Source: Rosenbergiella nectarea
GTDB lineage: Bacteria; Pseudomonadota; Gammaproteobacteria; Enterobacterales; Enterobacteriaceae
Assembly (NCBI RefSeq): GCF_900111105.1
Contig: NZ_FOGC01000002.1
Coordinates: 248,001 to 312,000 of the forward strand
DNA length: 64,000 nucleotides
Direction: 5' to 3'
Every line of letters starts with the position of its first letter. Position 1 is the stretch's first letter. Made by a program: the position numbers and the translations under genes. The notes beneath the pieces are model-generated. The model ran no database searches, was not told the DNA's origin, and worked only from the letters and a program-made list of their open reading frames with translations. Shown in pieces: positions 24,559 to 35,379 of the stretch.

Positions 24559-25632
24559 ATGTTAACTACCACCGATTCGTCATCTTTTGCTAGCCAAGTC
24601 CTGACATGGTATCACCAGTTTGGCCGAAAAACGCTGCCTTGGCAGCAAGAAAAAACGCCTTACAAGGTGTGGTTGTCTGAAGTGATGCTGCAACAGACCC
24701 AAGTTGCTACGGTCATTCCTTATTTTGAACGTTTTATGGTGCAATTTCCAACGGTTGCCGAGCTCAGTGCCGCGCCGATTGATCAGGTGCTGCATTTATG
24801 GACAGGTCTCGGCTACTATGCGCGGGCGCGTAATCTCCATAAAGCCGCCTGCCAAGTGATGAGTGAGCACCAAGGTCAATTTCCAGAGTCTTTTGAGCAG
24901 GTCGTTGCTTTACCAGGAGTAGGGCGTTCGACAGCGGGAGCAATACTTTCTCTTTCACTCGGTCAACATCATCCTATTCTAGACGGAAATGTGAAACGCG
25001 TGCTCGCCCGGTATTATGCTGTCGGGGGGTGGCCAGGGCAGCGGGAAGTCGAGAGTAAATTGTGGGCCTTAAGCGAGACGGTTACCCCGCAACGAGAGGT
25101 TGCAGCGTTTAACCAGGCAATGATGGATTTAGGCGCGATGGTCTGCACGCGATCTCGCCCTAAATGTGAGCTTTGTCCGCTAAATGAAGGCTGTATCGCG
25201 TATGCTCAGCACAATTGGCAAGATTATCCAGGAAAAAAACCAAAAAAAGATCTCCCTACTCGCGAAGCTTGGCTATTGTTATTGAAGCAAGACGATCGGG
25301 TATTACTGGAAAAACGACCCAGCCTAGGTATTTGGGGAGGGTTGTACAGTTTTCCTCAATTTTCAGATCGCACAGAGATGGAACAATGGCTATCGCAGCG
25401 CGGCATTAAGGGTAAGCAGCAACAGCTAAATAGTTTTAAGCATACCTTTAGCCATTTCCATTTACAGATAATTCCGGTGATGATAGAGCCGTCTACTGTT
25501 GCGGCTTTAATGGAGGAATCTGTTACTCTCTGGTATAACTTAGCGCAGCCGCAATCGGTAGGATTAGCCGCGCCGGTACAACGTATTTTGAACGAGCTAA
25601 GCCACGAACTCGCCATAGCGCATAATAATTAA
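24559..25632 (+). CDS. mutY: Adenine DNA glycosylase
   Basis: Removes adenine opposite 8-oxoguanine. 357 residues (E. coli 350). The N-terminal HhH-GPD domain has [30 protein letters not shown] and [11 protein letters not shown], which carries the catalytic Asp. The iron-sulphur ligands follow as C-x6-C-x2-C-x5-C in [17 protein letters not shown]. The C-terminal NUDIX-like domain (HTFSHFHL) recognises 8-oxoG. It leads the mutY-yggX-mltC unit. Confidence 0.98.
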   Translation: MLTTTDSSSFASQVLTWYHQFGRKTLPWQQEKTPYKVWLSEVMLQQTQVATVIPYFERFMVQFPTVAELSAAPIDQVLHLWTGLGYYARARNLHKAACQVMSEHQGQFPESFEQVVALPGVGRSTAGAILSLSLGQHHPILDGNVKRVLARYYAVGGWPGQREVESKLWALSETVTPQREVAAFNQAMMDLGAMVCTRSRPKCELCPLNEGCIAYAQHNWQDYPGKKPKKDLPTREAWLLLLKQDDRVLLEKRPSLGIWGGLYSFPQFSDRTEMEQWLSQRGIKGKQQQLNSFKHTFSHFHLQIIPVMIEPSTVAALMEESVTLWYNLAQPQSVGLAAPVQRILNELSHELAIAHNN

Positions 25633-25644
25633 CAGGATTGACCT

Positions 25645-25923
25645 ATGAGTCGTACAATTTTTTGCACATTCTTAAATCAAGATGCTGAAGGCCAAGACTT
25701 TCAACTTTATCCAGGTGATATCGGTAAACGCATTTACCAAGAGATTTCAAAGTCAGCTTGGCAGCAGTGGATGACTAAGCAAACCATGTTAATCAATGAA
25801 CAAAAATTGAATATGATGAATCCAGAACATCGCAAGATCATTGAGCAAGAGATGGTCAGCTTCTTATTTGAAGGAAAGGACGTTCAGATCGATGGCTACA
25901 CGCCCCCTGAGCAGTCAAACTAA
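25645..25923 (+). CDS. yggX: YggX, Fe(II)-trafficking protein
   Basis: 92 residues (E. coli 91). It opens [20 protein letters not shown] with the conserved Cys and carries the typical [18 protein letters not shown] helix. It protects iron-sulphur enzymes such as the neighbouring MutY from oxidative damage. It begins 12 bases after the mutY stop. Confidence 0.98.
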   Translation: MSRTIFCTFLNQDAEGQDFQLYPGDIGKRIYQEISKSAWQQWMTKQTMLINEQKLNMMNPEHRKIIEQEMVSFLFEGKDVQIDGYTPPEQSN

Positions 25924-25965
25924 CAAATTATAAAACTTTACGCTAAGCAGCCAGAACGTCATCTT

Positions 25966-27042
25966 ATGAAAAAATTGATTCCTCTACTACTCATCGCGCC
26001 ACTGCTTGTCTCGTGCTCGAGTGATAAAAAAAGCGTTTTTCACGAAGACTGGGTAAAGGACACCAATGGTTTTGATATCCTTATGGGCCAGTTCGCGCAT
26101 AACATCGAAAACATATGGGGGATCAACGAAGTTCTGATTGCTGGCCCAAAAGATTACGTAAAGTATAGCGATAATTACTACACGCGCAGCCACATCAACT
26201 TCGAAAGCGGTAAAATTACCATCGAGTCTATCTCGGGTACTAACCCGATGGCCAGCTTACGTGAAGCGATTATTACGACACTGTTGATCGGTGAAGACCC
26301 GGGTAATGTTGACCTCTATTCGGACGCTAACGATATCAATCTTAGTCGAGAGCCATTACTTTACGGCCAGGTACTGGATAACACCGGGCAGCCAATTCGC
26401 TGGCAAGGCCGTGCGGGCACCTTTGCCGACTACCTGCTTAAATATAAATTGCATCGTCGCGTTTCCGGGATGCACGTTATCTGGTCCGTTACCATCCCGA
26501 TGGTACCAAACCACCTAAACCAACGTGCACACCGTTACCTGCCAATGGTACGTCGAGCTTCCGACCAATATGGAGTGGATGTCTCACTGATATTGGCCAT
26601 CATGCAAACGGAGTCCAGTTTCAACCCCTATGCAATCAGTAATTCTGATGCGCTAGGGCTGATGCAGGTTGTCCAACATACCGCTGGCGTCGATGTGTTT
26701 AGAATGAAGGGGAAATGGGGGAAACCGAGCCGTAGCTACTTACTCGACCCGGAAAATAATATCGATGCGGGAACTGCTTATCTGTCTATTTTACAGAATA
26801 ACTATCTGGGGGGAATTACCGATCCGCAATCGAGACGCTATGCAGTCATTACTGCTTACAATGGTGGGGCAGGGAGTGTGCTGAAGGTTTTCTCTAGCAA
26901 TAAAGATAAAGCGGTGGCGATCATCAATGGGATGCCACCTACGGAAGTCTACCGTATCTTGGTACGTAAACATCCCGCAGCCGAATCACGACGTTATCTG
27001 TATAAAGTGGATAAAGCCCAGCGCAGTTATTTCCGCTATTAA
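25966..27042 (+). CDS. mltC: Membrane-bound lytic murein transglycosylase C
   Basis: Outer-membrane lipoprotein that cleaves peptidoglycan glycan strands to 1,6-anhydro ends. 358 residues (E. coli 359). Lipobox LLVSC at residues 13-17, an N-terminal DUF3393 domain, and an SLT domain from about 190. The catalytic Glu lies in [23 protein letters not shown], with [11 protein letters not shown] further on. It is the last gene of the mutY unit and is followed by a strong terminator. Confidence 0.97.
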   Translation: MKKLIPLLLIAPLLVSCSSDKKSVFHEDWVKDTNGFDILMGQFAHNIENIWGINEVLIAGPKDYVKYSDNYYTRSHINFESGKITIESISGTNPMASLREAIITTLLIGEDPGNVDLYSDANDINLSREPLLYGQVLDNTGQPIRWQGRAGTFADYLLKYKLHRRVSGMHVIWSVTIPMVPNHLNQRAHRYLPMVRRASDQYGVDVSLILAIMQTESSFNPYAISNSDALGLMQVVQHTAGVDVFRMKGKWGKPSRSYLLDPENNIDAGTAYLSILQNNYLGGITDPQSRRYAVITAYNGGAGSVLKVFSSNKDKAVAIINGMPPTEVYRILVRKHPAAESRRYLYKVDKAQRSYFRY

Positions 27043-27043
27043 G

Positions 27044-27073
27044 AAAAAAGCCTTGCTCAGCAAGGCTTTTTTT
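27044..27073 (+). terminator. Bidirectional terminator between mltC and hemW
   Basis: A GCCTTGC/GCAAGGC stem (27050-27056 with 27060-27066), loop TCA, with A6 before and T7 after, so it works on both strands. It overlaps the hemW stop by two bases. Confidence 0.9.
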
Positions 27074-28217
27074 ATTCTGTCTCGGGTAAAAAGGCTTCGA
27101 GTAGTGAGTTTAAGAATAGCTTCCCTTTAGCGGTGATTTGCCAGTGCTCGGCAGTTTCTTGTAAATAACCGGCTTGAATAGCGTTATCGAGTGCGGGGCG
27201 TACCCGTTGTTCTGCCAGTCCCGTTAGATCAACGAAATCCTGACGCGGACAAGGTTCCAGCAATCGAAAACGATTCATAAAAAACTCAAAGGCTTTATCT
27301 TCATCGGCAACCATAAATTGTCGGTCGAGGTATTCTCCCCGCATAAAGCCTTTTGGATGACGCGTTTTTACAGTACGCATAATCTTGCCATCGGCAAGCG
27401 TAATTTTGCCATGAGCACCGCAGCCAATACCGAGATAATCTCCGAACCGCCAGTAATTAAGGTTATGTTCGCAACGATAACCGGGCTTAGCATAAGCCGA
27501 GGTTTCATACTGCTCATACCCTGCATCACGCAGTAGCTGATCCCCTTGTTCGAAAATATCCCATAAATCGTCATCGTCGGGTAATTTGGGAGGGCGTGAG
27601 GCGAACAACGTATTAGGCTCAATCGTCAATTGATACCACGAGAGATGAGGGGGATTTAGCGCTATCGCTTGGCGTAAATCATCCAAAGCCTGCTCAATAC
27701 TCTGATCGGGAAGGCCGTGCATAAGGTCGAGGTTAAAACTCCGCAGCCCTAATCCTGTCGCGAGCTGTGCCGCACGCTCGGCTTCCTGTGGCCCGTGGAT
27801 CCTTCCCAGCCGTGTTAACTTCTCGGCATCGAAGCTTTGTACCCCAATCGAGATACGATTAATCCCTGCCTGCTGGTAGCCACTGAAACGTTCTGCTTCG
27901 ACTGTACCGGGATTAGCCTCCATCGTGACTTCACACCCTGTGGAGAGCGGGATACGCTCACGTACCCCATCCATCAGTTGTTGCATGGCTTGGCTACTCA
28001 GTAAACTTGGCGTGCCCCCACCGATAAAGATCGTTGAGAGTTTCCGCCCCTGAACCAGATGCAGACTATCATCCAAATCTTTCAGTAAATGCTCAACATA
28101 TTCCTGATGCGGCACCTCGCCCTTAAGAGCGTGAGAATTGAAATCACAATAGGGACACTTTTGGACACACCATGGGATATGAATATATAAACTTAGTGGG
28201 GGTAAATCTTTAGCCAT
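27072..28217 (-). CDS. hemW: Heme chaperone HemW (radical SAM)
   Basis: 381 residues. The radical-SAM cluster motif C-x3-C-x2-C is seen in [31 protein letters not shown] and GVQSFD follow as in the coproporphyrinogen-oxidase-like family. HemW lacks oxidase activity in E. coli and delivers heme to membrane targets. It overlaps rdgB by eight bases. Confidence 0.96.
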   Translation of the reverse strand: MAKDLPPLSLYIHIPWCVQKCPYCDFNSHALKGEVPHQEYVEHLLKDLDDSLHLVQGRKLSTIFIGGGTPSLLSSQAMQQLMDGVRERIPLSTGCEVTMEANPGTVEAERFSGYQQAGINRISIGVQSFDAEKLTRLGRIHGPQEAERAAQLATGLGLRSFNLDLMHGLPDQSIEQALDDLRQAIALNPPHLSWYQLTIEPNTLFASRPPKLPDDDDLWDIFEQGDQLLRDAGYEQYETSAYAKPGYRCEHNLNYWRFGDYLGIGCGAHGKITLADGKIMRTVKTRHPKGFMRGEYLDRQFMVADEDKAFEFFMNRFRLLEPCPRQDFVDLTGLAEQRVRPALDNAIQAGYLQETAEHWQITAKGKLFLNSLLEAFLPETE

Positions 28218-28821
28218 TACGTAACGCTTCCATCAGTTGCTGTAATGCTTGGCCACGATGGGAGAGTGCAGATTTTTCTGCCTTACTCATTTCAGCTGCA
28301 CATTTCTGTTGCTCGGGGACATAAAAAATTGGGTCATAACCAAAGCCCCCTTGACCGCTAGGTTGACGAGCAATCATTCCCGGCCAGCGTCCATAACAGA
28401 CGATAGGTGTGGGGTCGTCAGCATGGGTTAAATAGACCAAGACGCAATGGAAAGCGGCTTGTCGTTGTGCATCGGGAACTTCCTGCATGGCCGTCAGCAG
28501 CTTATTCAGGTTATCGTTATCACAAGCCGCTTCGCCCGCATAGCGTGCAGAGTAAATGCCTGGCGCGCCTTGTAAGGCATCGACGGCTAAACCTGAGTCA
28601 TCGGCAATGGCGGGCAGACCGGTCACGCGCGCAGCATGGCGGGCCTTAATCAAGGCATTTTCAATAAAGGTTAGCCCGGTCTCTTCAACTGAGCCTACCC
28701 CTAGTTCCGTTTGAGCAGTAATGGTTAAGCCAAAATCGCGTAATAACTCAGCCAGCTCGCTGACTTTACCTGCATTACCTGTGGCCAACACAACATTTTG
28801 TGGGGAAAGATGATTCGTCAT
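28210..28821 (-). CDS. rdgB: dITP/XTP pyrophosphatase
   Basis: Clears deaminated purine triphosphates (ITP, dITP, XTP). 203 residues (E. coli 197). Motifs: [13 protein letters not shown] at the N terminus, [22 protein letters not shown] with the metal Asp, FGYDPIF, and SHRGQA at the end. E. coli has yggU between rdgB and yggT; here only three bases separate the two genes, so yggU is absent. Confidence 0.97.
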   Translation of the reverse strand: MTNHLSPQNVVLATGNAGKVSELAELLRDFGLTITAQTELGVGSVEETGLTFIENALIKARHAARVTGLPAIADDSGLAVDALQGAPGIYSARYAGEAACDNDNLNKLLTAMQEVPDAQRQAAFHCVLVYLTHADDPTPIVCYGRWPGMIARQPSGQGGFGYDPIFYVPEQQKCAAEMSKAEKSALSHRGQALQQLMEALRNG

Positions 28822-28824
28822 AAT

Positions 28825-29379
28825 TTATAACCAAACCCATAGGTTAGGGAAAAGGTCCATTCCGAGGTAATTTAATGCATAGAGGATAAGGATGACGATC
28901 ATCGCCGAGAAGTCTATTCCACCCATCGCCGGTAACCAACGTCTGATTGGCGACATTAACGGTTCGGTCAGTTGGTAAAGCACGTGGTCAACCGAGCTAC
29001 GGCCTTGGCTTACCCAGCTCATAATTGAGCGAATCAAAATAACCCAAAAGACTAAATTACCTGCGGCCTTAAGCAGCGATAAAACGCCAATCAATAGCAA
29101 GCTTAGTGATAGCGAGAAGCCGCCGTGATTAATCGCAACCAGTAAAGGATACTTCAGCGTCGTTAAGATAAACGCGAGAAGTAACGACGCGCCATCTATT
29201 GGGCCGATAGCCGGCACAACGCGACGTAATGGACCGATAATCGGTTGAGTCAGTTTCACTACGAATTGAGCCAGTGGGTTGTAAAAGTCACAACGTGCCC
29301 ATTGCATCCAGATTCGCAATAACAGTACGAGAACGTATAGTTCGATAAAAGTTTTGACCAAAAACGTCAAGGTATACAT
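28825..29379 (-). CDS. yggT: YggT-family integral membrane protein
   Basis: 184 residues (E. coli 188). Two copies of the YGGT domain occur, each with the FxxxxxPxxxPxRR motif: LTQPIIGPLRRVVPAIGPID and LTEPLMSPIRRWLPAMGGID. Four or more membrane helices are predicted. Linked to osmotic shock tolerance in E. coli; mechanism unknown. ATG 29379 is chosen by homology and AGGA; the longer frame runs into yggS. Confidence 0.93.
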   Translation of the reverse strand: MYTLTFLVKTFIELYVLVLLLRIWMQWARCDFYNPLAQFVVKLTQPIIGPLRRVVPAIGPIDGASLLLAFILTTLKYPLLVAINHGGFSLSLSLLLIGVLSLLKAAGNLVFWVILIRSIMSWVSQGRSSVDHVLYQLTEPLMSPIRRWLPAMGGIDFSAMIVILILYALNYLGMDLFPNLWVWL

Positions 29380-29392
29380 AGTGTTCCTTAGC

Positions 29393-30097
29393 TTATTCTG
29401 AAGTAGTAGGGTACTGACGGGCACCAAAAATCGCGCTACCCACTCGTACAAGGGTACTGCCTGCGGTGATTGCCGCATCAAGGTCATCACTCATTCCTAA
29501 GGAAAGCGTATCGACCTCAGGATAGTGCTCTGCTAAAGCGTGATAAAGCTTCGCCATACGCTGACAAACCGCTAACTGTTTTGGGTAGTCAGATTCTGGC
29601 GCGGGGATAGCCATAATCCCTCGCAACGTTAACCGGGGAAGCAGACGAATCGCCGCAGCTAACTCGTCAAGATCTTCAACCTGAATACCCGATTTACTGG
29701 ACTCATCACTGATATTCACCTGAATCAAAATATTTAAGGGTGGCAGATGTTCAGGCCGTTGCGCTGAAAGGCGTTGCGCCAGTTTTAAGCGATCAACGGT
29801 ATGACACCAAGCAAAGTGCTCCGCCACGAGGCGACTCTTATTCGACTGCAATGGTCCGATAAAGTGCCAGTCGATATCGGCTAAGTGAGCCAAGGCTATA
29901 ATTTTACTCACCCCTTCTTGCACGTAATTCTCACCGAAGCAGCGTTGGCCAGCGGTATGAGCCGCGACAATATCGCTCTCAGGCTTAGTTTTACTTACAG
30001 CAAGTAAGGTAATTTCTTGAGAACTACGCCCACATTGCTTGGCAGTATCGGCGATCCGTTGTTCCACTGAGTGTAAATTTTGAGAAATGGATGTCAT
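29393..30097 (-). CDS. yggS: Pyridoxal-phosphate homeostasis protein YggS
   Basis: A monomeric PLP-binding TIM barrel (alanine-racemase N-domain-like) without known catalysis; it controls vitamin B6 and amino-acid balance. 234 residues. PLP Lys in LLAVSKTKP, then FGENYVQE, DWHFIGPLQSNK and SLGMSDDLDAAI near the phosphate site. Divergent from yggR across 14 bases. Confidence 0.97.
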   Translation of the reverse strand: MTSISQNLHSVEQRIADTAKQCGRSSQEITLLAVSKTKPESDIVAAHTAGQRCFGENYVQEGVSKIIALAHLADIDWHFIGPLQSNKSRLVAEHFAWCHTVDRLKLAQRLSAQRPEHLPPLNILIQVNISDESSKSGIQVEDLDELAAAIRLLPRLTLRGIMAIPAPESDYPKQLAVCQRMAKLYHALAEHYPEVDTLSLGMSDDLDAAITAGSTLVRVGSAIFGARQYPTTSE

Positions 30098-30111
30098 AAC
30101 CGGAAATCACT

Positions 30112-31149
30112 ATGGAGTTAACAGAATTAATTGCGCGTAGTGTAAAACATAACGCGAGTGATCTACACCTGTGCTGCGGAGAATTTCCTCGTTGGCGCAG
30201 AGAAAATAGGATCGCCATCATTCCTCACACAGAGAAATTGACCCCTGCTTGGTTTGAGATTTTTATTCGCCAGCGGATCACGGAGCGACTACTGCAACAG
30301 CTCTCTGAACAGGGACATTGCGATTTTGCATTTTCCAGCGAGCAGGGAATACGTGTACGAGCCTCACTTTTCAAACAGCAGCAGGGGTTCTCGCTGTCGT
30401 TACGCATACTCCCCGTACAGGTAAGGAATATTGAGCATTTACAGCTGCCCAGTGCCTTCATTAAGTTAGTTAATGGCGAAGATGGACTGCTTCTTATTAC
30501 CGGGGCCACCGGGTCGGGTAAGTCGACGACACTCACGGCAGTGATCGATCATCTTAATCAGCAGTGCCAGCGACACATTCTTATGCTCGAAGACCCCATC
30601 GAATTTTGCCATCGTCCTGTGCAATGTTTGATTCAACAGCGAGAGATAGGTGAACACGTCAGTGACTTATCCAGCGGTATCGTTTCGGCGTTACGCCAAG
30701 ACCCCGATATTATTGTGATTGGCGAACTACGCGATAAAACGACCATCAAATTAGCGCTGACCGCGGCAGAAACCGGCCATCTTGTGCTCGCGACGCTGCA
30801 CAGTACAGATACCACTCATGCCTTACAGCGGCTGGTGGATGCCTTTCCCCCTCATGAGCGCGACACCGCACGCCAGCACTTGGCACAAAGCCTACGAGCG
30901 GTATTAGCACAGCAACTACATTATAGGAAAGAAAAAGCGCTCCCCCTTTATGAGTTATTAATTAACACTAAAGCGGTCGGAAATCTGATCCGTGAAGCAA
31001 AGCTCCATCAGCTACAGGGGCAACTGGAACAAGCCAGTCAAGAGGGGGTGGCTTCATTTCGTCAATCGTTTGAACGATGCCATCAACAAGAAGGCGAATC
31101 GGTACGCACCACTACTGATAAAGATTTTCGAACCAACTTTCTAAAATAA
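30112..31149 (+). CDS. yggR: PilT-like secretion ATPase YggR
   Basis: 345 residues of the type II/IV secretion ATPase family. HNASDLHLC opens the N domain. Walker A is GATGSGKST (about residues 131-139). The Asp box reads MLEDPIEF, Walker B is [12 protein letters not shown], and [20 protein letters not shown] is the His box. It resembles the twitching-motility retraction ATPase, but there are no pilus genes nearby, as in E. coli. Its last 38 bases overlap the 3' end of ruvX on the other strand. Confidence 0.9.
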   Translation: MELTELIARSVKHNASDLHLCCGEFPRWRRENRIAIIPHTEKLTPAWFEIFIRQRITERLLQQLSEQGHCDFAFSSEQGIRVRASLFKQQQGFSLSLRILPVQVRNIEHLQLPSAFIKLVNGEDGLLLITGATGSGKSTTLTAVIDHLNQQCQRHILMLEDPIEFCHRPVQCLIQQREIGEHVSDLSSGIVSALRQDPDIIVIGELRDKTTIKLALTAAETGHLVLATLHSTDTTHALQRLVDAFPPHERDTARQHLAQSLRAVLAQQLHYRKEKALPLYELLINTKAVGNLIREAKLHQLQGQLEQASQEGVASFRQSFERCHQQEGESVRTTTDKDFRTNFLK

Positions 31150-31534
31150 TCACCGCAGATTGAGAATCAACCCGCCCTTTTGATAAGGATTTAAATCCGC
31201 CTTTTTCGAAGAGTCGAGCGCGAGCTTCAGTTGTACTAAGCCGCTCATCTTGTAGCTCGACCTTTTTCCCAAGTCTGCCATGTAGACGGTTAGCAAATTT
31301 CTTAGCTCGCTGAGTCAATTCCTGCTCGCTTCCATCCATATTAAGCGGTAGACCGACAACCAAATAATCGGGTTGCCACTCCTTGATCACTTTTTCAATC
31401 AGGGTCCAATCCGGTATGCCATCTTGAGCTTTTACGGCAGTAAGAGGGGAGGCCGTCGCCGTTAAGGTTTGACCCACGGCAATACCGATACTGCGCGTAC
31501 CAAAATCGAAGGCAATGACAGTGTGATTACTCAT
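31112..31534 (-). CDS. ruvX: Holliday-junction resolvase-like RuvX (YqgF), pre-16S rRNA nuclease
   Basis: 140 residues (E. coli 138) with RNase H fold: [14 protein letters not shown] (catalytic Asp), [36 protein letters not shown] and the final [10 protein letters not shown]. It completes the 5' end of 16S rRNA. The start overlaps the yqgE stop by one base, and the 3' end overlaps yggR. Confidence 0.97.
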   Translation of the reverse strand: MSNHTVIAFDFGTRSIGIAVGQTLTATASPLTAVKAQDGIPDWTLIEKVIKEWQPDYLVVGLPLNMDGSEQELTQRAKKFANRLHGRLGKKVELQDERLSTTEARARLFEKGGFKSLSKGRVDSQSAVIILESWFENLYQ

Positions 31535-32097
31535 TAACTATGTCCTGCTTCGCTGGCAATCATATGAATATTAATACCGAGTTTTGCCGCTGCGGCCGAC
31601 CAACGCTCTGATGCAGGCAAATGAAAAATAATATCGCTGGTGGCAGGAACGGTTAGCCAAGCATTTTCCAAAATCTCATTTTCAAGCTGCTGTTGTTCCC
31701 ATGCGCAATACCCCAGTGCCACCAAGACGTGTTCGGGATGCTGGTCAGTGGTTAAGGCTTCAAGCACATCTTTAGAGGTAGTGACCATCGTCTCGGGAGA
31801 GACCTCAATACTGGAGGCATATTTTTGAGGCGCGGTGTGAAGAATAAAACCACGATCTTCAGACATGGGGCCTCCGGTAAACACCGGTTGCTCAAGCTGA
31901 CGTTGGGAGCCATCTCCAGAAAGCTCGATGTCCAGTTTGGCTAATACCCCTTCGACATTGAGATTTTCTAAAGGTTTATTGATAATAATCCCCATCGCGC
32001 CGTCAGTGTTATGTTCACAGATGTAAACCACGGAGCGCTTAAATAACGGGTCTTCTAACGTGGGCATGGCAATCAGGAAGTGGTGCTGTAAATTCAT
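31534..32097 (-). CDS. yqgE: YqgE/AlgH family protein
   Basis: 187 residues, the exact length of E. coli Yqg[34 protein letters not shown] and [13 protein letters not shown] are the family signatures. Function unsettled; AlgH affects alginate and virulence genes in Pseudomonas. ATG 32097 is chosen by homology over an upstream in-frame start at 32130. Confidence 0.96.
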   Translation of the reverse strand: MNLQHHFLIAMPTLEDPLFKRSVVYICEHNTDGAMGIIINKPLENLNVEGVLAKLDIELSGDGSQRQLEQPVFTGGPMSEDRGFILHTAPQKYASSIEVSPETMVTTSKDVLEALTTDQHPEHVLVALGYCAWEQQQLENEILENAWLTVPATSDIIFHLPASERWSAAAAKLGINIHMIASEAGHS

Positions 32098-32156
32098 AAC
32101 GTCTCGAGTGATTGAGTTTCTGGTAACCACTGGGCTACCAGAAAGGTTGAACGAAA

Positions 32157-33107
32157 TTATGCTTCAGCTAAACGTTTTTCAATCGCGTCCATCAGCATAC
32201 CAGTAATTGATACCGGGAATTCGGCTTCAATTTCACGAATACAGGTCGGACTCGTCACGTTTATTTCTGTTAATTTATCGCCAATGATGTCTAAACCAAC
32301 AAAAATGAGGCCTTTCTCTTTCAGTGTTGGCGCTACTTGGCGCGCAATGGCCCAATCACTTTCGGTCAATGGACGAGGCTCACCACGCCCGCCAGCCGCT
32401 AAGTTACCCCGTGTTTCCCCGGACTTGGGAATACGGGCCAGGCAATAGGGAACAGGTTCGCCATCGACCACCAGAACACGCTTATCCCCCTGTTTTATTT
32501 CCGGGACGAAATTTTGTGCCATACAAAATTGTGTGCCTTGCTGGGTTAGGGTTTCCCAAATGACGGAGAAATTAGGATCGTCTTGTTTGACACGGAAAAT
32601 AGACGCGCCTCCCATGCCATCCAGTGGTTTCATGATGATGTCACCGTGTTCTTGCCAGAAATCACGCAAGGTCTCACGGCTGCGGGTAACCAAGGTATCA
32701 GGGGTTAATTCCGCGAACCAGGCAGTAAAGAGTTTTTCATTACAGTCGCGTAAACTTTGAGGCTTATTAACGATTAGGGTGCCTTGCTCTTCGGCTCTTT
32801 CTAAAATATAGGTCGCGTAGACAAACTCGGTATCAAAAGGGGGATCTTTACGCATCAGGATGACATCAAGCTCGGCCAGAGGTAGGGTCTGCTCACTCGT
32901 AAACTCAAACCATTTCTCTTCATTTTGCATAACGGTCAGACCACGGGTACGCGCTGACGCAACACCTTTGCGTAACGATAAATCGTTCATCTCCATATAA
33001 TGGATTTCATAACCGCGTTTTTGGGCCTCTAACAACATCGCAAAACTGCTATCTTTCTTGATATTGATGGTTGTAATAGGATCCATCACTATACCCAGCT
33101 TAATCAT
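32157..33107 (-). CDS. gshB: Glutathione synthetase
   Basis: ATP-grasp ligase joining gamma-glutamylcysteine and glycine. 316 residues (E. coli 315). [13 protein letters not shown] is the ATP-grasp glycine loop, [28 protein letters not shown]-like sequence forms the substrate region, and [14 protein letters not shown] carries metal ligands. It lies between rsmE and yqgE as in E. coli. Confidence 0.98.
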   Translation of the reverse strand: MIKLGIVMDPITTINIKKDSSFAMLLEAQKRGYEIHYMEMNDLSLRKGVASARTRGLTVMQNEEKWFEFTSEQTLPLAELDVILMRKDPPFDTEFVYATYILERAEEQGTLIVNKPQSLRDCNEKLFTAWFAELTPDTLVTRSRETLRDFWQEHGDIIMKPLDGMGGASIFRVKQDDPNFSVIWETLTQQGTQFCMAQNFVPEIKQGDKRVLVVDGEPVPYCLARIPKSGETRGNLAAGGRGEPRPLTESDWAIARQVAPTLKEKGLIFVGLDIIGDKLTEINVTSPTCIREIEAEFPVSITGMLMDAIEKRLAEA

Positions 33108-33202
33108 TCACAACCCCTTCAAAATTTAGTTTATTCACTCAAAAAGGACTCAGTATACCTAAGGATGAGCCGCCCATTTCACTGATGATGCCAGACCATC
33201 AA

Positions 33203-33934
33203 TTATCCTAAATCACCGAATCGTACCTGCAGCGCTGTAATAGCGGTTAATGCTGTGGTTTCAGTGCGTAATACTCGAGGGCCTAGCAAAATATCGGTAA
33301 AGTTATCAGCGCTGGCTTGTTCAATCTCAGCGGCTGATAAGCCACCTTCCGGCCCGATAAGCAACCTCACCTTATTATTGGGAAGGGTAAGACGATTAAT
33401 GCTTTGTGACGCGCGTGGATGGAGATTGAGCTTGAGCGCATCACTGGCTTCAGAAAGCCACTCTGCTAAAGTCATGACTGGGCGTATATCAGGAATACGG
33501 TTGCGTCCACATTGTTCACACGCGGCAATAGCCATTTTTTGCCATTGTGAAAGCTTTTTTTCAAGCCGCTCTTTATCCAGTTTTACACCACAACGTTCAG
33601 AGATTAAAGGCGTAATAGTGTTAACCCCCAATTCAATTGATTTTTGAATGGTGAATTCCATTTTTTCGCCCCGTGACAGGACCTGTCCCAAATGAATATC
33701 GAGGGGGGACTCGCGGTCATCAAGTTCTGCATCGGAAGTCTCAACCGTGACATGTTTTTTACTGGCTTCTACGATCGTTGACAGAAATACCTGGTTACTG
33801 CCATCAAATAACAGCACCTGCTGTCCGGCGACCATGCGTAATACTCGGCCAACATGATTGGCGGCGTCTTCAGAAAGCTGAACACGTTGATGACTTTGAA
33901 GCGTTTCTGGATGAAAGATGCGGGGAATGCGCAT
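33203..33934 (-). CDS. rsmE: 16S rRNA (uracil-1498-N3)-methyltransferase
   Basis: 243 residues, identical in length to E. coli RsmE. N-terminal PUA-like domain ([10 protein letters not shown]), then a SPOUT knot: [44 protein letters not shown], and [16 protein letters not shown]. The longer open frame to 34015 adds 27 residues with no homology, so ATG 33934 is used. Confidence 0.97.
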   Translation of the reverse strand: MRIPRIFHPETLQSHQRVQLSEDAANHVGRVLRMVAGQQVLLFDGSNQVFLSTIVEASKKHVTVETSDAELDDRESPLDIHLGQVLSRGEKMEFTIQKSIELGVNTITPLISERCGVKLDKERLEKKLSQWQKMAIAACEQCGRNRIPDIRPVMTLAEWLSEASDALKLNLHPRASQSINRLTLPNNKVRLLIGPEGGLSAAEIEQASADNFTDILLGPRVLRTETTALTAITALQVRFGDLG

Positions 33935-34021
33935 GGTCTTATCTCTTAAGTAGAATATATGAATTACCGTTGTCACTATACCGTATAGCTTGACCGCTGA
34001 GTCGACTAATTGCAATCCAGA

Positions 34022-34711
34022 CTACTGACACTGCTTGGCTACCCAGGGGTTAGCATTACCCTGAATTCGAGCGATTCGGCGGTCGCGCTGACATTCCCAT
34101 GGGGTGACGGGATAAAGCTTATTCCATACCATTAACAGCTGCGTTTGTTGACGTGAAAGAGAAAGGTGGTATTGGTCACGCATATACAATGTAATTCGGG
34201 CAATCGGGCCCCGGGCACGCGCGGCAGGCTGAGTCAGTTTAGCCTTGAAATCATTAATCATCTCACAGGCGCCGTACTGAGTAGGGGTACCATTCCACTG
34301 GCTGTAAGCAAAGTTATTGCGGTCACCATTCACTTCACCAACAGCAGGTTCGAGATTATGTAGGTCAGCCTCTATTCTGCGATACTCGCTGTCCTGACGA
34401 CAATTTTTTCTCCCTCCTTGCTGCCAACATTGACGTTGATGACCAAATACCCAGGCCGGTACGACATGTTCCCACTCTATTCGAGCGGCTCGCTGAGCAT
34501 TTTTACGCGGCACATAACCACAGGAGGCTAAATCGGGGATCCCTTTCTTACCCTGCCAACGAATATCGCAGCCACAATAAAACTCTTTGGCACCTTGGTT
34601 GACCTCAATAGAGGCCTTCTTGGCCGCTTGAAAATTATCCTGTTGGTAGACTTTTGCAAAGGCTGGAGACATTGAAAAAAGGAAAGCAAGAAAACTGATT
34701 TTGAGACGCAT
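34022..34711 (-). CDS. endA: Endonuclease I, periplasmic
   Basis: Non-specific periplasmic DNase. 229 residues with a signal peptide [19 protein letters not shown]. The beta-beta-alpha-metal nuclease motif shows as [14 protein letters not shown] and [19 protein letters not shown]; Cys pairs suit the oxidised inactive precursor form. ATG 34711 is used; the only upstream start is a TTG at 34729. Confidence 0.95.
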   Translation of the reverse strand: MRLKISFLAFLFSMSPAFAKVYQQDNFQAAKKASIEVNQGAKEFYCGCDIRWQGKKGIPDLASCGYVPRKNAQRAARIEWEHVVPAWVFGHQRQCWQQGGRKNCRQDSEYRRIEADLHNLEPAVGEVNGDRNNFAYSQWNGTPTQYGACEMINDFKAKLTQPAARARGPIARITLYMRDQYHLSLSRQQTQLLMVWNKLYPVTPWECQRDRRIARIQGNANPWVAKQCQ

Positions 34712-34814
34712 ATTCTGGAAAACTATCAAAGTGACATTAATACGGCATAATACCCTATCCTTGCGCGAACAGCTGTGTAAAAGTTAGGCTATCGTTGACC
34801 AGAAATTTCCGTAT

Positions 34815-35327
34815 TCACCCCTGAAATTCACCTATTTTTAGCGGCGCAGCGCAGCGGCGGCAGCAATATTCCTTTTCCCCACGTACCACGCGGTTATGAC
34901 GTCGCAAAGTAAGGGCATGCTGCTGGCAATTGCAATGGTAGGGGAAGGTTTGACCCGCGACGGAGGTCGTGACAAAGCGATGAGTACGCTCGGCTTTAAC
35001 ATTCAATACTTCTTCCATCATCCAGCGCCACTCTTGGCCATGAGGGGCGACTCGGCCAAACTTTTTCCAAACTAATAGATGGGCGAGCTCATGCGGGACC
35101 ACCTGTTCCACAAAGGCTGACAGGTTCTCTTCGCACAGTACCGGGTTGAGGCGAATTTGCCACTCCTTTAGCCAAGCGCTACCTGCAGTGGTTCCGCGTT
35201 GTTGCCAACTGATAGAAGGCTCAGGGAGAGGATCATCAAAAAGAGGCGCGGCAAGGCTGAGGTGATGGCGAAGCGAGCGGTAGATGGCTTGCTGTAAAGC
35301 GATAGGCAGGCGAAGATTTTTTTTCAT
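34815..35327 (-). CDS. sprT: SprT-family zinc metalloprotease-like protein
   Basis: 170 residues (E. coli 165). The zincin motif HELAHLLVW is present, with a C-terminal zinc ribbon C-x-C...C-x2-C (YHCNCQQH and [11 protein letters not shown]). The eukaryotic relative Spartan cleaves DNA-protein crosslinks; the bacterial role is not known. Adjacent to endA and galP as in E. coli. Confidence 0.95.
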   Translation of the reverse strand: MKKNLRLPIALQQAIYRSLRHHLSLAAPLFDDPLPEPSISWQQRGTTAGSAWLKEWQIRLNPVLCEENLSAFVEQVVPHELAHLLVWKKFGRVAPHGQEWRWMMEEVLNVKAERTHRFVTTSVAGQTFPYHCNCQQHALTLRRHNRVVRGEKEYCCRRCAAPLKIGEFQG

Positions 35328-35343
35328 GGAGCAAGAGTAACAT

Positions 35344-35371
35344 AAAAAAAGGGGGTGAACCTGTCACCCCC
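35344..35371 (-). terminator. Terminator after galP
   Basis: A GGGGGTGA/TCACCCCC stem (35351-35358 with 35364-35371), loop ACCTG. On the minus strand it is followed by T7. Confidence 0.9.
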
Positions 35372-35379
35372 TTAGCTGA

